In this document: positions 18,046-25,978 of the stretch, piece by piece
How positions within the stretch are numbered: the first letter of the stretch is position 1
Layout of the letters: every line of letters starts with the position of its first letter
Assembly (NCBI GenBank): GCA_008086245.1
Contig: VSIX01000012.1
Span: forward strand, 1 to 58,241
From: Candidatus Mcinerneyibacterium aminivorans
GTDB taxonomy: Bacteria > Macinerneyibacteriota > Macinerneyibacteria > Macinerneyibacteriales > Macinerneyibacteriaceae
Direction: 5' to 3'
Length of the DNA: 58,241 nucleotides
Program-made: the position numbers and the translations under genes
Notes under the pieces: model-generated
Told to the model about the DNA's origin: nothing
Seen by the model: the letters and a program-made list of their open reading frames with translations, nothing else
The model's database searches: none

Positions 18046-18061
18046 AAAAAACGGATTAGTT

Positions 18062-18505
18062 ATGGATAACGTTGAAGTAAAAGTATATAAAAATGAAAAT
18101 TTCAGCGGAATAAAGCTTCCAAAGTATATGACCGAGCATTCATCGGGGATGGATATTTATGCTGCCGAGGATAAACTAATCCCCCAGGGTAATGTTGAAC
18201 TAATAAAAACCGGCCTCCATGTTGAAGTGCCGGAAGGTTATGAAATCCAGATAAGACCAAGGAGTGGTCTTGCTCTTAAGAAAGGTATAACTATTTTAAA
18301 TTCACCCGGAACGATTGATTCTGATTATCGGGGAGAAATAGGTATAATACTTGCCAATTTGGGTAGTAAGGATTTCAAGGTCAAAAAAGGGTTAAGAATA
18401 GCTCAAATGGTACTGTCAAAGGTATATAAAATTGACTGGAAAGAAGTTGATGATTTAAATAAAACAGAAAGAAACGAGGGAGGATTTGGACATACCGGTG
18501 TTTGA
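18062..18505 (+). CDS. dut: dUTP diphosphatase
   Basis: Hydrolyses dUTP to dUMP, protecting DNA from uracil and feeding thymidylate synthesis. 147 residues with all five trimeric-dUTPase motifs: SSGMDIYA, PRSGLA, NSPGTIDSDYRGEI, RIAQMVL and the C-terminal RNEGGFGHTG (usually RGxGGFGSTG). No clear promoter or ribosome-binding site is seen in the 16 bp after the terminator T-tract. Its end overlaps the UbiA gene. Confidence 0.95.
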   Translation: MDNVEVKVYKNENFSGIKLPKYMTEHSSGMDIYAAEDKLIPQGNVELIKTGLHVEVPEGYEIQIRPRSGLALKKGITILNSPGTIDSDYRGEIGIILANLGSKDFKVKKGLRIAQMVLSKVYKIDWKEVDDLNKTERNEGGFGHTGV

Positions 18506-19310
18506 GAAAATTACTGGCTTTATTAAACTTATAAGACCCATAAATTTATTTATTATAATACTTTCATTTATTGTTGGTTATGTATTTACTAAGGGGGAAA
18601 TATCGATAGTATTACCAATAATATATATTCTTATAGCCTCTCTGGGATATATAATAAATGATATTAAGGATTATGAAATTGATCTTGTAAATGAACCGGA
18701 ACGTCCTATACCAAGTAATACTGTTAAAAAAAAGGAAGCTAAAATATTTTTTGTTATACTTCTAATTTTTTTTGTAATTCTTAATTTTTTGGTAAAAACA
18801 AAGCTGCTAATTTTCAATGATTTAGTACTTATTTTAGTTATCTTTTATAGCATATACTTCAAGAGGAAAGGGTTTATTGGTAATCTAATAGTAGCATTTT
18901 TTACAATTTCGCCATTTGTTGCTATCTATATTCTAACTGATGATTTGAAAAATCTTGTCGCAATTATGTTTTTTGCATTTTGTATAAATTTACTTAGAGA
19001 AATTGTAAAGGATTTGAAAGATTTTCGAGGAGATAAGCTGGTAAAAAGTAAAAGTCTTCCAATTAAATATGGATTTGAATATACCTATAATATATTATTG
19101 ATTTTAAGTTTTTTATTTCTTGCAGGAACTATTTATTTTTCAAAAAGTTTTTATGGTGGTATCTATTATATTATTTTTATACTAATCATTGCTAATGGGA
19201 TAAATTTTTTGAGTTTGTTTTTTACAAAAAAAAAGGAGTATTCAATTTCTTCTATTTTATACAAAATTAATATTTTATTAGGGATAGGAGGCCTATGGCT
19301 GTCAATGTAG
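18486..19310 (+). CDS. UbiA-family prenyltransferase, likely digeranylgeranylglyceryl phosphate synthase
   Basis: Integral membrane enzyme with about eight hydrophobic helices. The first aspartate motif NDIKDYEID (residues 58-66) and the second, KDLKDFRGD, bind the magnesium-prenyl diphosphate. UbiA enzymes transfer prenyl chains to quinone, haem or lipid acceptors; lying next to a GGGP synthase and a geranylgeranyl reductase, this one most likely adds the second isoprenoid chain to glycerol-1-phosphate. The start is uncertain: TTG 18486 is only 2 nt after GGGAGG, GTG 18498 is 14 nt after it. The end overlaps the ferredoxin gene by 16 bp. Confidence 0.85.
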   Translation: MDIPVFEKITGFIKLIRPINLFIIILSFIVGYVFTKGEISIVLPIIYILIASLGYIINDIKDYEIDLVNEPERPIPSNTVKKKEAKIFFVILLIFFVILNFLVKTKLLIFNDLVLILVIFYSIYFKRKGFIGNLIVAFFTISPFVAIYILTDDLKNLVAIMFFAFCINLLREIVKDLKDFRGDKLVKSKSLPIKYGFEYTYNILLILSFLFLAGTIYFSKSFYGGIYYIIFILIIANGINFLSLFFTKKKEYSISSILYKINILLGIGGLWLSM

Positions 19311-19483
19311 ATGTAAATAAATGCTGTTATTGTGGAGGATGTGTATCTATTTGTAAATATGATGCGATAACCCTTAAAGAAACTGTACTAACAATTGATA
19401 ATAATAAATGTATTGAATGCAATCTATGCGTTGAAGTTTGTCCTGCAGGGGCTCTTTTCACAGCGGAGAAGGAGGAAATCTAA
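19295..19483 (+). CDS. 2[4Fe-4S] ferredoxin, probable electron donor to the reductase
   Basis: A 62-residue ferredoxin with two C-x2-C-x2-C-x3-C clusters: CCYCGGCVSIC near residue 10 and CIECNLCVEVCP near residue 39. AGGAGG lies 3 nt before the ATG. It sits one base before the geranylgeranyl reductase. In Methanosarcina a ferredoxin next to the reductase gene is the established partner for saturating archaeal lipid chains, so the same role is inferred here. Confidence 0.88.
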   Translation: MAVNVDVNKCCYCGGCVSICKYDAITLKETVLTIDNNKCIECNLCVEVCPAGALFTAEKEEI

Positions 19484-19484
19484 A

Positions 19485-20654
19485 GTGGAAAAGTATGATA
19501 CTGTTGTAATTGGGGGTGGTCCGGCCGGTTCAATTGCTGCCAGGACTATTGCTGAAAAAGGTTTTAAGGTACTGTTACTGGAGAAAAGACAGGAATTTGG
19601 TCGCCCTGTAAGATGTGCTGAAGGTGTTAGTAAAAAATGGCTTGAAAAGTACACAGATATTAAGGATAAATGGATTTCCCGGCCGATTAAGGGTGCTATA
19701 CTAAAATCTCCGGGAGGTAAAAAAGCGCTAATGCAGTATAATGAATCAGATAGAGGTTATATACTTGATAGAAGCGTTTTTGATTTTGATTTAGCAGTCG
19801 AAGCCTCTGAATCCGGTGCAACTGTAAGAACTAAAAATAGAGTTGAAAGAATTGAAAGAAATAAAGATAGCTTTAAAATATATATTGAAGGATTTAATAA
19901 ATATATTGTGGAATCTAAAACTATAATAGCAGCTGATGGAGTAGAGGGAAAAATTCCCCGTATGCTTGGAATTAATACCATTTTGGATCCAGGGGATATT
20001 GAATTTGGTTTAAATTATCAGCTTGAAGGTGTTGATATAAATCAGGACTATATAGAGATGATAGGAGGGAATGAGCTTGCTCCCGGTGGATATGTTTGGA
20101 TTTTTCCTAAGGGTGAGCACAGTGCAAATGTAGGACTTGGTGTACTTGCTTCCCGTTCTACAAAAGAAAAAAATGCAAAATATTTCCTGGATAAATTCGT
20201 TTCCAAAAGATTCCCTGAAGCATCAATTTCAAAAGTTGTTGCTGGAGCTGTCACTGTTGCAAAACCTCTAAAAAAAATGTATGGTAATTCCTTTTTGATT
20301 GTGGGGGATTCAGCAAGATTGTCCAATCCGCTGACGGGGGCAGGTATTGGAAACGCCCTGGAATCCGGTGCACTGGCCGGGGAGACTATAAGCAAAGCGC
20401 TGGAGAAAAATGATTTTTCGGAAAATAATTTTAAAGAATATCAGAAAAAAGTTATGAAAAGTGTCGGGAACACATCAAAAAAATTCTATCATATTAAGGA
20501 AGCTTTTATTAAATTTAGTGATAAAGATATAGATGATATGATTACTTTATTAAGCCAAGTAGACCCTGAAAAACTTAATTTAAAAAAATTATTAACTATT
20601 ACTTTCAAAAATAACAAAGAAATTATTTCTTTATTGAAAAAAATAGTTTTTTAG
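19485..20654 (+). CDS. Geranylgeranyl reductase family FAD-dependent protein
   Basis: FAD enzyme that reduces double bonds of geranylgeranyl chains. 390 residues: Rossmann GGGPAGSIAARTIAEKG near the N-terminus, CAEGVSKKWLEKY after it, GGYVWIFPKGEHSANVGLGV in the middle, and the FAD-ribityl contact GDSARLSNPLTGAGIGNALE. The start is the GTG at 19485, with GGAGG about 10 nt upstream; an open frame extends earlier but covers the ferredoxin gene. With the prenyltransferase and GGGP synthase it completes a set for saturated ether-linked isoprenoid lipids. Confidence 0.9.
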   Translation: MEKYDTVVIGGGPAGSIAARTIAEKGFKVLLLEKRQEFGRPVRCAEGVSKKWLEKYTDIKDKWISRPIKGAILKSPGGKKALMQYNESDRGYILDRSVFDFDLAVEASESGATVRTKNRVERIERNKDSFKIYIEGFNKYIVESKTIIAADGVEGKIPRMLGINTILDPGDIEFGLNYQLEGVDINQDYIEMIGGNELAPGGYVWIFPKGEHSANVGLGVLASRSTKEKNAKYFLDKFVSKRFPEASISKVVAGAVTVAKPLKKMYGNSFLIVGDSARLSNPLTGAGIGNALESGALAGETISKALEKNDFSENNFKEYQKKVMKSVGNTSKKFYHIKEAFIKFSDKDIDDMITLLSQVDPEKLNLKKLLTITFKNNKEIISLLKKIVF

Positions 20655-20661
20655 GTATAAT
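20634..20661 (+). promoter_or_regulatory. Internal promoter before the GGGP synthase
   Basis: TTGAAA (20634-20639), 16 nt, perfect TATAAT (20656-20661), straddling the reductase stop codon. It would let the GGGP synthase, glycosyltransferases and deacetylase be expressed independently of dut. Confidence 0.55.
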
Positions 20662-20687
20662 TTAATAAAATATAAGAGGGGAGATAT

Positions 20688-21419
20688 ATGACATATAAAA
20701 GCATTTTGAATTCGGGAGATGGGGATAAAAAGTTTTGGGTGTTAATAGACCCGGATAAACAGGAACCGGATGTGGCGGCAGATTTTGCTTCAAAATGTGA
20801 AAAAGCAGGAGTGGATGTTTTACTGGTTGGAACAAGTTTAACATTAACAAATAGATTTAGTGAAACAATAAAAAAAATTAAAAACAGTGTAAATATTCCT
20901 GTTGTTATATTTCCTGCTAGTGTAAATCAGGTTTCTCCTCATGCTGATGGGTTGCTTTTCCTTTCTCTTATTAGCGGTAGAAATCCACAGTATTTAATTG
21001 ATGAACATGTCAAAGCGGCCCCCTTGATAAAATCTCATAATATTCTACCCATTTCTGTTGGATACATGCTTATTGATTCAGGTGAGCTTACCGCAGTTAA
21101 TTTTATGAGTAATACTAATCCTCTTCCTGCAAACAAGCCGGAAATTGCCATGGCTCATGCCCTGGCAGCAGAATTTATGGGGATGAAAACTGTTTATCTT
21201 GAAAGCGGCAGCGGTGCAGAAAATTCCGTTCCTAATAAAATTGTAAAGCTGGTAAAAGAAAATTTAACGATCCCTGTAATAGTTGGTGGGGGAATATCTA
21301 CTCCCGCAATAGCTGCCGAAAAAGTGAAAGCCGGTGCAGATATACTTGTTATAGGGACTGCTTTTGAAAAAAATAGGGATATTAATTTAATAAAAGAATA
21401 TCGTAAAGCCATTCAGTAA
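20688..21419 (+). CDS. Geranylgeranylglyceryl phosphate synthase (group II GGGPS)
   Basis: Makes the first ether bond between glycerol-1-phosphate and a polyprenyl diphosphate. The 243-residue TIM barrel shows VLIDPDKQEPD (residues 18-28), SVGYMLIDSGELT, YLESGSGAENSVP and IVGGGISTPAIA, the phosphate-binding loops of the family. The length and the AAEFMGMKTVYLESGSG block fit group II enzymes (archaea and Bacteroidota), not the shorter PcrB type of Firmicutes. GAGGGGAG precedes the ATG. The preferred prenyl chain length cannot be read from sequence. Confidence 0.92.
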   Translation: MTYKSILNSGDGDKKFWVLIDPDKQEPDVAADFASKCEKAGVDVLLVGTSLTLTNRFSETIKKIKNSVNIPVVIFPASVNQVSPHADGLLFLSLISGRNPQYLIDEHVKAAPLIKSHNILPISVGYMLIDSGELTAVNFMSNTNPLPANKPEIAMAHALAAEFMGMKTVYLESGSGAENSVPNKIVKLVKENLTIPVIVGGGISTPAIAAEKVKAGADILVIGTAFEKNRDINLIKEYRKAIQ

Positions 21420-22507
21420 TGGTTATTTTAAAATTAATTGCAATAATTTCTTTTTTTATTTATTCATTTTCCCTGGTTTTCTTTCTGCTGGGGCTTTTTA
21501 GATTTAAAAGAGATACCTTAAAAACCAAAATAAATAATCTGTCTACAACAGTAGTTGTAGCAGCAAGAAATGAAGAAAAAAATCTGGATAAGTTAATTAA
21601 ATCCCTTATTAATCAGACTGTGGATACGGAAATAATTATTGTAAATGACAGATCAACTGACGGGACCGAAAGGATATTAAAAAAGTATCCTGAAATAAAA
21701 TATTTTAATATTAAGGAGATTGCAAAAGGGATAAGTCCCAAAAAGAATGCTCTTCGTAAAGGTATTTCAGAAGCTACTGGAGATGTTATATTTTTAACTG
21801 ATGCTGATTGTATTCCATCACACAGCTGGATTGAAACCATGATCGGTTATTTTAAAAATTATACTGGTGTGGTTTCTGGACTTTCATATTTAAATGAAAA
21901 AAATATACTTCATAAAATTATGAATCTTGAATATTTTGCTCTTTCAATATGTACGGCAGGAGCGATTGGCTGGAATTTCCCAGTAATTTCTACGGGTAAC
22001 AATCTTGCTTATAGGAAAAAAGCCTTTAAAGAAGCAAAAGGATTTGATGATATTCTTTATATAGATTCCGGCGATGATGATTTGATGGTACAAAAAATTT
22101 CAAAGAATACAGACTGGAAATTTTCATTTGCTTTCAATTCAAAATCATTTGTTGAGACAGAACCTGTTTCTAATTTAAAGGAATTTGTCAATCAGAGAAG
22201 AAGATGGGCTTCAAGGGGCCTTGATTATAATCTATCCATTAAAATCCCCTTAATATTGATTTATTTGTTTTACCTTTTGATTCTTTTTCTACCGATTTAT
22301 ATCATATTAATACCATCATTCTTTGGGTTATTATTAAAATTATTTCTAATTTCGGCTGGAATGGAAGTTTTACTTCTTGGTGTGGGACTTTTTAGAATTA
22401 AAAAAATGAAATATCTTCTGTTATATCCGGTAGCAAAAATACTTCATATACCCTATATTGCTATTATGCCTGCTTTGGGAATATTAAGAGGTTTTAAATG
22501 GAAATAA
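21419..22507 (+). CDS. Membrane GT2 glycosyltransferase
   Basis: 362 residues. An N-terminal membrane helix is followed by a GT-A domain: VVVAARNEEKNLDKLI, VNDRSTDGT, LTDADC (metal-binding DxD type), a catalytic GDDDL region and the processive-type QRRRW motif; three or so membrane helices close the protein. Its ATG shares one base with the GGGPS stop and its end overlaps the next gene by 10 bp. The tight linkage suggests it decorates the isoprenoid lipid or builds a surface glycan; the sugar and acceptor are unknown. Confidence 0.85.
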   Translation: MVILKLIAIISFFIYSFSLVFFLLGLFRFKRDTLKTKINNLSTTVVVAARNEEKNLDKLIKSLINQTVDTEIIIVNDRSTDGTERILKKYPEIKYFNIKEIAKGISPKKNALRKGISEATGDVIFLTDADCIPSHSWIETMIGYFKNYTGVVSGLSYLNEKNILHKIMNLEYFALSICTAGAIGWNFPVISTGNNLAYRKKAFKEAKGFDDILYIDSGDDDLMVQKISKNTDWKFSFAFNSKSFVETEPVSNLKEFVNQRRRWASRGLDYNLSIKIPLILIYLFYLLILFLPIYIILIPSFFGLLLKLFLISAGMEVLLLGVGLFRIKKMKYLLLYPVAKILHIPYIAIMPALGILRGFKWK

Positions 22508-23523
22508 TATCAATTATATACATATTAATATTTCTTATGTTAACCTATGCCGCTGGAGTCTATCCGAAATTGAACTTTAAAAATAGGAAAACATTTTCTA
22601 TTATTATTCCTTATAGAAATGAAAATGATTATATAGAAAAAAACTATTATTTTTTAAGAAAACAAATATATGATAAAAATAGGTATGAATTAATTTATGT
22701 AAACGATCATTCCTCCGATGGAAGTGAAAATTTTTTTAATAATAAAATTAATATTAAAAAAATAGATTTAGATATGGGAGAAAAAGGCAAGTTTGAAGCA
22801 ATAAAAAGGGGCTTTAAAGAAGCAAAAAATGAGTATTTAATATTAACGGATTGTGACAGTTACGGAAATGAGAAATATATAAATAGCATCAATCAGGTTT
22901 TAAATCCTGATGATGTTCTATATGCCGGGTTTTTCGAAATTGAAGATAGCAAACTATTATCTCTCGATACTTTCTTTCTGGTCGGTATAGCTTCGGCACT
23001 TAATTTTTTTAACATGCCCTCCAGCTGTCCCGGTGCAAACATATGTGTAAAAAAAGATATATATGAAAAGTTTATAAAAAATTCAGAAACAAGCAATAAT
23101 CTCACAGAGGATGCCTTACTGTTAAATACCATAAAAAAAGAAAAAATGGGAAATATTCATTTCATTTTTGATGAAAATAATATTCTTAAAACCCGGGGAT
23201 ATGATTCAATACCTGATTTTTTAAATCAGAGGCTTAGATGGTTAAAGGGTGGTTTTAATCTGGATTACAGGCTTTTAATTTTTTTGGGATTTAACTTTAT
23301 TTCCAACTTGTTGTTTTTAATAAATATTGAATATTTATTCATACCATTTGTTATGATTTTCCTTTTTTTGTTCTGTATTTTAAAAAGATTAAAAAGATTA
23401 AAATATATTTTATATTATCCTTTATATTTTTTGTTATATTTTATGTATACAATAGTATTAGGTATAATATTTTTATTTCGATTAAAAAATATAAAGTGGA
23501 AAGGTAGGATTTATAAAAAATGA
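22498..23523 (+). CDS. Membrane GT2 glycosyltransferase (second copy)
   Basis: 341 residues with the same plan as the gene before it: one N-terminal membrane helix, FSIIIPYRNENDYIEKNY, VNDHSSDGS, LTDCDSYG, TEDALLL, QRLRW, and C-terminal membrane helices. It differs enough from the upstream protein that the pair probably has different substrates. It overlaps the previous gene by 10 bp and the next by 4 bp. Lys- and Ile-rich codon use is like its neighbours, so no recent transfer is evident. Confidence 0.83.
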   Translation: MEIISIIYILIFLMLTYAAGVYPKLNFKNRKTFSIIIPYRNENDYIEKNYYFLRKQIYDKNRYELIYVNDHSSDGSENFFNNKINIKKIDLDMGEKGKFEAIKRGFKEAKNEYLILTDCDSYGNEKYINSINQVLNPDDVLYAGFFEIEDSKLLSLDTFFLVGIASALNFFNMPSSCPGANICVKKDIYEKFIKNSETSNNLTEDALLLNTIKKEKMGNIHFIFDENNILKTRGYDSIPDFLNQRLRWLKGGFNLDYRLLIFLGFNFISNLLFLINIEYLFIPFVMIFLFLFCILKRLKRLKYILYYPLYFLLYFMYTIVLGIIFLFRLKNIKWKGRIYKK

Positions 23524-24152
23524 TTGCGGAAATAATTACCGTTTTACTTTCAATATATTTAATAATAAATATTATAACATTTTTTCCCTATAGCCGTTAT
23601 TTTTATAAAAATGTTTTTTATCTACCCCAAAAGGATTATCTTATCACCGTGGATGATGGACCAACTAAATATACAGAACAGATGATAAAATTGCTGCAAA
23701 AACATGACCAAAGAGCCATTTTTTTCTTAAATGGTGAGAAATTATCTGGATTTGAAGAAACTGTAAAAAAAATAGAAAAAGAAGGACATGAAATTGGTAA
23801 TCATTCATACAAGCATTATTTTTTTAATCCGCTGCTTAGTTCGGTTATTATAAATAATCTGAAGATTAATGAAGAAAAACTTAAAAAATATACTGATAGA
23901 ATTAACTATGTAAGAACTCCTCATGGTTATCAAACCCCCGGCTTAATGAAATATCTGAAATCAAATAATAAAAAGTTTGTTTACTGGGACACAATAATGC
24001 TTGATTTTATTCCTTTTATTCCATTATTTTTATTAAAATTTCAAGTTAATCGTTTTATAAATAAAAAAGGAATATTGTGTTTGCATTCTAATAAAAAATC
24101 GGTAAAAATATTGAGATATGTATTAACGAGGATAGGAGATGATTATGAATAA
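23520..24152 (+). CDS. Polysaccharide deacetylase (NodB domain)
   Basis: A 210-residue membrane-anchored carbohydrate esterase-4 type enzyme. After one N-terminal hydrophobic segment come TVDDGPT (residues 43-49, catalytic base and first metal Asp), HEIGNHSYKH (His95 and His99 as metal ligands), RTPHGYQTP and the late ILCLHSNK histidine. These enzymes remove N- or O-acetyl groups from glycans. Placed after two glycosyltransferases, it may act on the glycan head group or intermediate they produce; that is inference. Confidence 0.85.
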   Translation: MIAEIITVLLSIYLIINIITFFPYSRYFYKNVFYLPQKDYLITVDDGPTKYTEQMIKLLQKHDQRAIFFLNGEKLSGFEETVKKIEKEGHEIGNHSYKHYFFNPLLSSVIINNLKINEEKLKKYTDRINYVRTPHGYQTPGLMKYLKSNNKKFVYWDTIMLDFIPFIPLFLLKFQVNRFINKKGILCLHSNKKSVKILRYVLTRIGDDYE

Positions 24153-24513
24153 AAGAGGAGATATATTAGCTTATAAATATAGGAATAAGGGGTATATCCC
24201 CGTAAAAATTCTCGCAATTAGCCAGCTTGAAGAAAAGAGACTATATCATCTAATGTTTTTCAGGGGGATTTTTGAAGATACTGCATCTATAAATATTAAT
24301 GAACTGGAGCTTTTTATTCCCCATGTAGCAATAACTGAGAAGGTTTTTAAAGAGGAAAATATGAAAAAAATTGGTGAGCAGAAGGTTTATTATGATGAAG
24401 AACTGAGATATAAAAACTGGCTAACAGAGTGGAATCATAAATCTGGAGAATATTTTGATATTCCAATAATTGATATTTTGAACAAGATATTAAATCAGTC
24501 CGAAATCAATTAA
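24145..24513 (+). CDS. Hypothetical protein
   Basis: 122 residues, not recognised. The N-terminus (GDILAYKYRNKGYIPVKILAI) looks like a small beta-barrel strand pattern; the C-terminus has YKNWLTEWNHKSGEYFDIP. There is no signal peptide or membrane helix. The ATG at 24145 has GGAG 6 nt upstream; the ATG at 24139 overlaps that site. It overlaps the deacetylase stop by 8 bp and is the last gene of the cluster. Confidence 0.65.
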   Translation: MNKRGDILAYKYRNKGYIPVKILAISQLEEKRLYHLMFFRGIFEDTASININELELFIPHVAITEKVFKEENMKKIGEQKVYYDEELRYKNWLTEWNHKSGEYFDIPIIDILNKILNQSEIN

Positions 24514-24601
24514 TCTATTTAAAAATACTCCAGCTATTTCATTTAATTTATCTTCAGAAGGTAAGTTTACTATTAAATCATTAAAAAATTATTAATTTTA
24601 C

Positions 24602-24630
24602 TTGTTTTTTACTTTAAAAAGTAATATAAT
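24602..24630 (+). promoter_or_regulatory. Promoter of the small outer-membrane barrel gene
   Basis: TTGTTT (24602-24607), 17 nt, perfect TATAAT (24625-24630). A strong AAGGAGG site follows 14-20 nt after the expected start. Confidence 0.65.
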
Positions 24631-24660
24631 TATTTACTTAATAACAAGGAGGTTATTTAT

Positions 24661-25247
24661 ATGAAAAAATTATTATGCGTTGTTTTATTTCTTGTGATTT
24701 TATCTGTACCTATGTTTGGACAGATGAACGATATGATGTTTGGTGGCAAAGCAGGCTTGACTATGGGAAGAGCTTCTATAGATGGTGATCCCATGGATGA
24801 AGCATTCAGAATTGGTTTTGTTGCTGGTGGAATGATGGTTATGCCTTTGAATAAAAACATGCATCTTCAGAGGCAGAATTGCTTTATGCTCAAAAAGGTG
24901 AGAAATGGACAAATGGAGAAGATGTTAAGCTCAATATCGATGTTTTAGAAGTTCCTGTATTAATAAAATATTTCCCAATTGAAAATATGAATATTTATGC
25001 TGGACCTACTTTGGATTATATCCTATCTGCAAAAGTTGAAATGGATTCAGGAGATTTGGATTTAAAAGAAGAAGAATTAATAAAAACAATGGGATTTGGC
25101 TTGAGCTTCGGAACACAGTATATAATGGATAAAATAGTTCTTGATGCAAGATATGATATGGGATTAACAGATTTAAATGATGAAGCAGAAAATGATGAAG
25201 AAATTAAATTAAATACAATTTATATATCTGTTGGTTACATGTTTTAA
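24661..25247 (+). pseudogene. Frameshifted small outer-membrane beta-barrel protein
   Basis: The frame opening at 24661 encodes a clear signal peptide (MKKLLCVVLFLVILSVPMFGQ) and barrel strands up to about residue 75, then runs into unrelated sequence and stops at 24948. A second frame picks up exactly there with ELLYAQKGEKW and continues as barrel strands to a C-terminal SVGYMF (terminal Phe, as in outer-membrane proteins). 'LQxELLYxQKG' is a typical join in OMP_b-brl porin-like proteins, so the two are halves of one roughly 195-residue gene. The shift lies near 24868-24878 (CAGAGGCAGAATTG; one base missing or two extra). It could be a real mutation, phase variation or an assembly error. Confidence 0.7.
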
Positions 25248-25261
25248 TTAAAAATTAAGGA

Positions 25262-25293
25262 AAGGGGAGAGTTTCTTCTCTCCCTTTTTTTTT
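25262..25293 (+). terminator. Intrinsic terminator after the barrel gene
   Basis: GGGAGAG (25265-25271), loop TTTCTT, CTCTCCC (25278-25284) extended by A-T and G.T pairs, then nine Ts (25285-25293). It lies 15 bp after the stop codon. Confidence 0.85.
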
Positions 25294-25304
25294 ATTTAGT
25301 GTGA

Positions 25305-25332
25305 GTGTCTGTGTGAGTGTGAGTTGAAAAAT
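25305..25332 (+). repeat. GTGTCTGTGTGAG direct repeat, copy 1
   Basis: The 28 bases from 25305 to 25332 (GTGTCTGTGTGAGTGTGAG then TTGAAAAAT) are repeated exactly at 25446-25473, and the first 10 recur at 25698-25707. Confidence 0.7.
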
Positions 25333-25346
25333 TCCTTGAAGCAGTT

Positions 25347-25367
25347 AAAAATCACTTCGTGATTTTT
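25347..25367. repeat. Small hairpin repeat (AAAAATCAC-loop-GTGATTTTT), copy 2
   Basis: AAAAATCAC (25347-25355), loop TTC, GTGATTTTT (25359-25367): a perfect 9-bp stem followed by TTCGAAATT-type flanks also present, reversed, at the copy near 415. Confidence 0.6.
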
Positions 25368-25445
25368 CGAAATTAGATTCCTCGAAATTCGAAACCTGAT
25401 TGAAAATTATTGAAGATAATTTTCTTGTATTTTTTTAATAAAAAA

Positions 25446-25489
25446 GTGTCTGTGTGAGTGTGAGTTGAAAAATCCCTGTCGGGATTTTT
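25446..25489. repeat. GTGTCTGTGTGAG repeat plus AAAAATCCC hairpin, copy 2
   Basis: Exact 28-bp repeat (25446-25473) running into a perfect hairpin: AAAAATCCC (25468-25476), loop TGTC, GGGATTTTT (25481-25489). Confidence 0.7.
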
Positions 25490-25697
25490 AGAAACCAGAA
25501 CCAGAACTGGAACCAGAATCAGATAAACTCTTAATAGTAATTCCTCCGAAGAAAAACTTTAAATGTTATACCAGAGGATTCGGGCATTTCGCTTCAGCCG
25601 GAATATGCATAAAACTAAACATAAGTAATGAATATTCCTGACGGATATGTTTTACTTTTATCAATTCTTAGTTCAGGAATCATCTATAGTACTTTTA

Positions 25698-25730
25698 GTG
25701 TCTGTGTTAAAAATCCCTGCCGGGATTTTT
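25698..25730. repeat. Truncated GTGTCTGTGT repeat plus AAAAATCCC hairpin, copy 3
   Basis: GTGTCTGTGT (25698-25707) directly followed by AAAAATCCC (25709-25717), loop TGCC, GGGATTTTT (25722-25730). The hairpin differs from copy 2 by one compensating-position loop base. Being A- and T-flanked it could terminate RNA from both sides. Confidence 0.65.
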
Positions 25731-25895
25731 TAGATTAAGATTAAGACTAAGAAAAGAATCTAGCGATACCTTTTCGTAGAAAAAATTAAATGTGCATTTA
25801 AAGAAGTTTTTGTTGCCTGTAATCAGAATTCTGTTATCTGTTTAAAATGTTTTAAAAGATCAGAATAAAGACTCCCAAATAAAGATAATGTTTTT

Positions 25896-25978
25896 GCTCA
25901 TTACTTGGAAGCACATCTTTGGAATTACTTCCGTTGCTCATTACTAGAAATCTTTTTTATGTTTAACTTCCGTCACTT
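25896..25978 (-). repeat. 40-bp-period repeat array, inverted copy
   Basis: Read on the minus strand, GAG(T/C)(G/A)ACGG-like units begin near 25978, 25939 and 25899, that is 40 bp apart, with the inner blocks ATTCC and CCAAGTAATGAG. The same unit and period occur in forward orientation at 57880-57972 and 58018-58110. Confidence 0.6.

Noticed and set aside
19395-19484. N-terminal extension of the geranylgeranyl reductase
   Set aside because: It is the ferredoxin gene read in another frame; the GTG at 19485 follows GGAGG and begins just before the Rossmann motif.
20688-21419. PcrB-type heptaprenylglyceryl phosphate synthase
   Set aside because: Length and the conserved blocks fit group-II GGGPS better, and the neighbours are archaeal-type lipid genes, though chain length cannot be read from sequence.
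25896-25978. CRISPR array
   Set aside because: The 40-bp units are contiguous and degenerate with no separate unique spacers, and no cas genes lie nearby.
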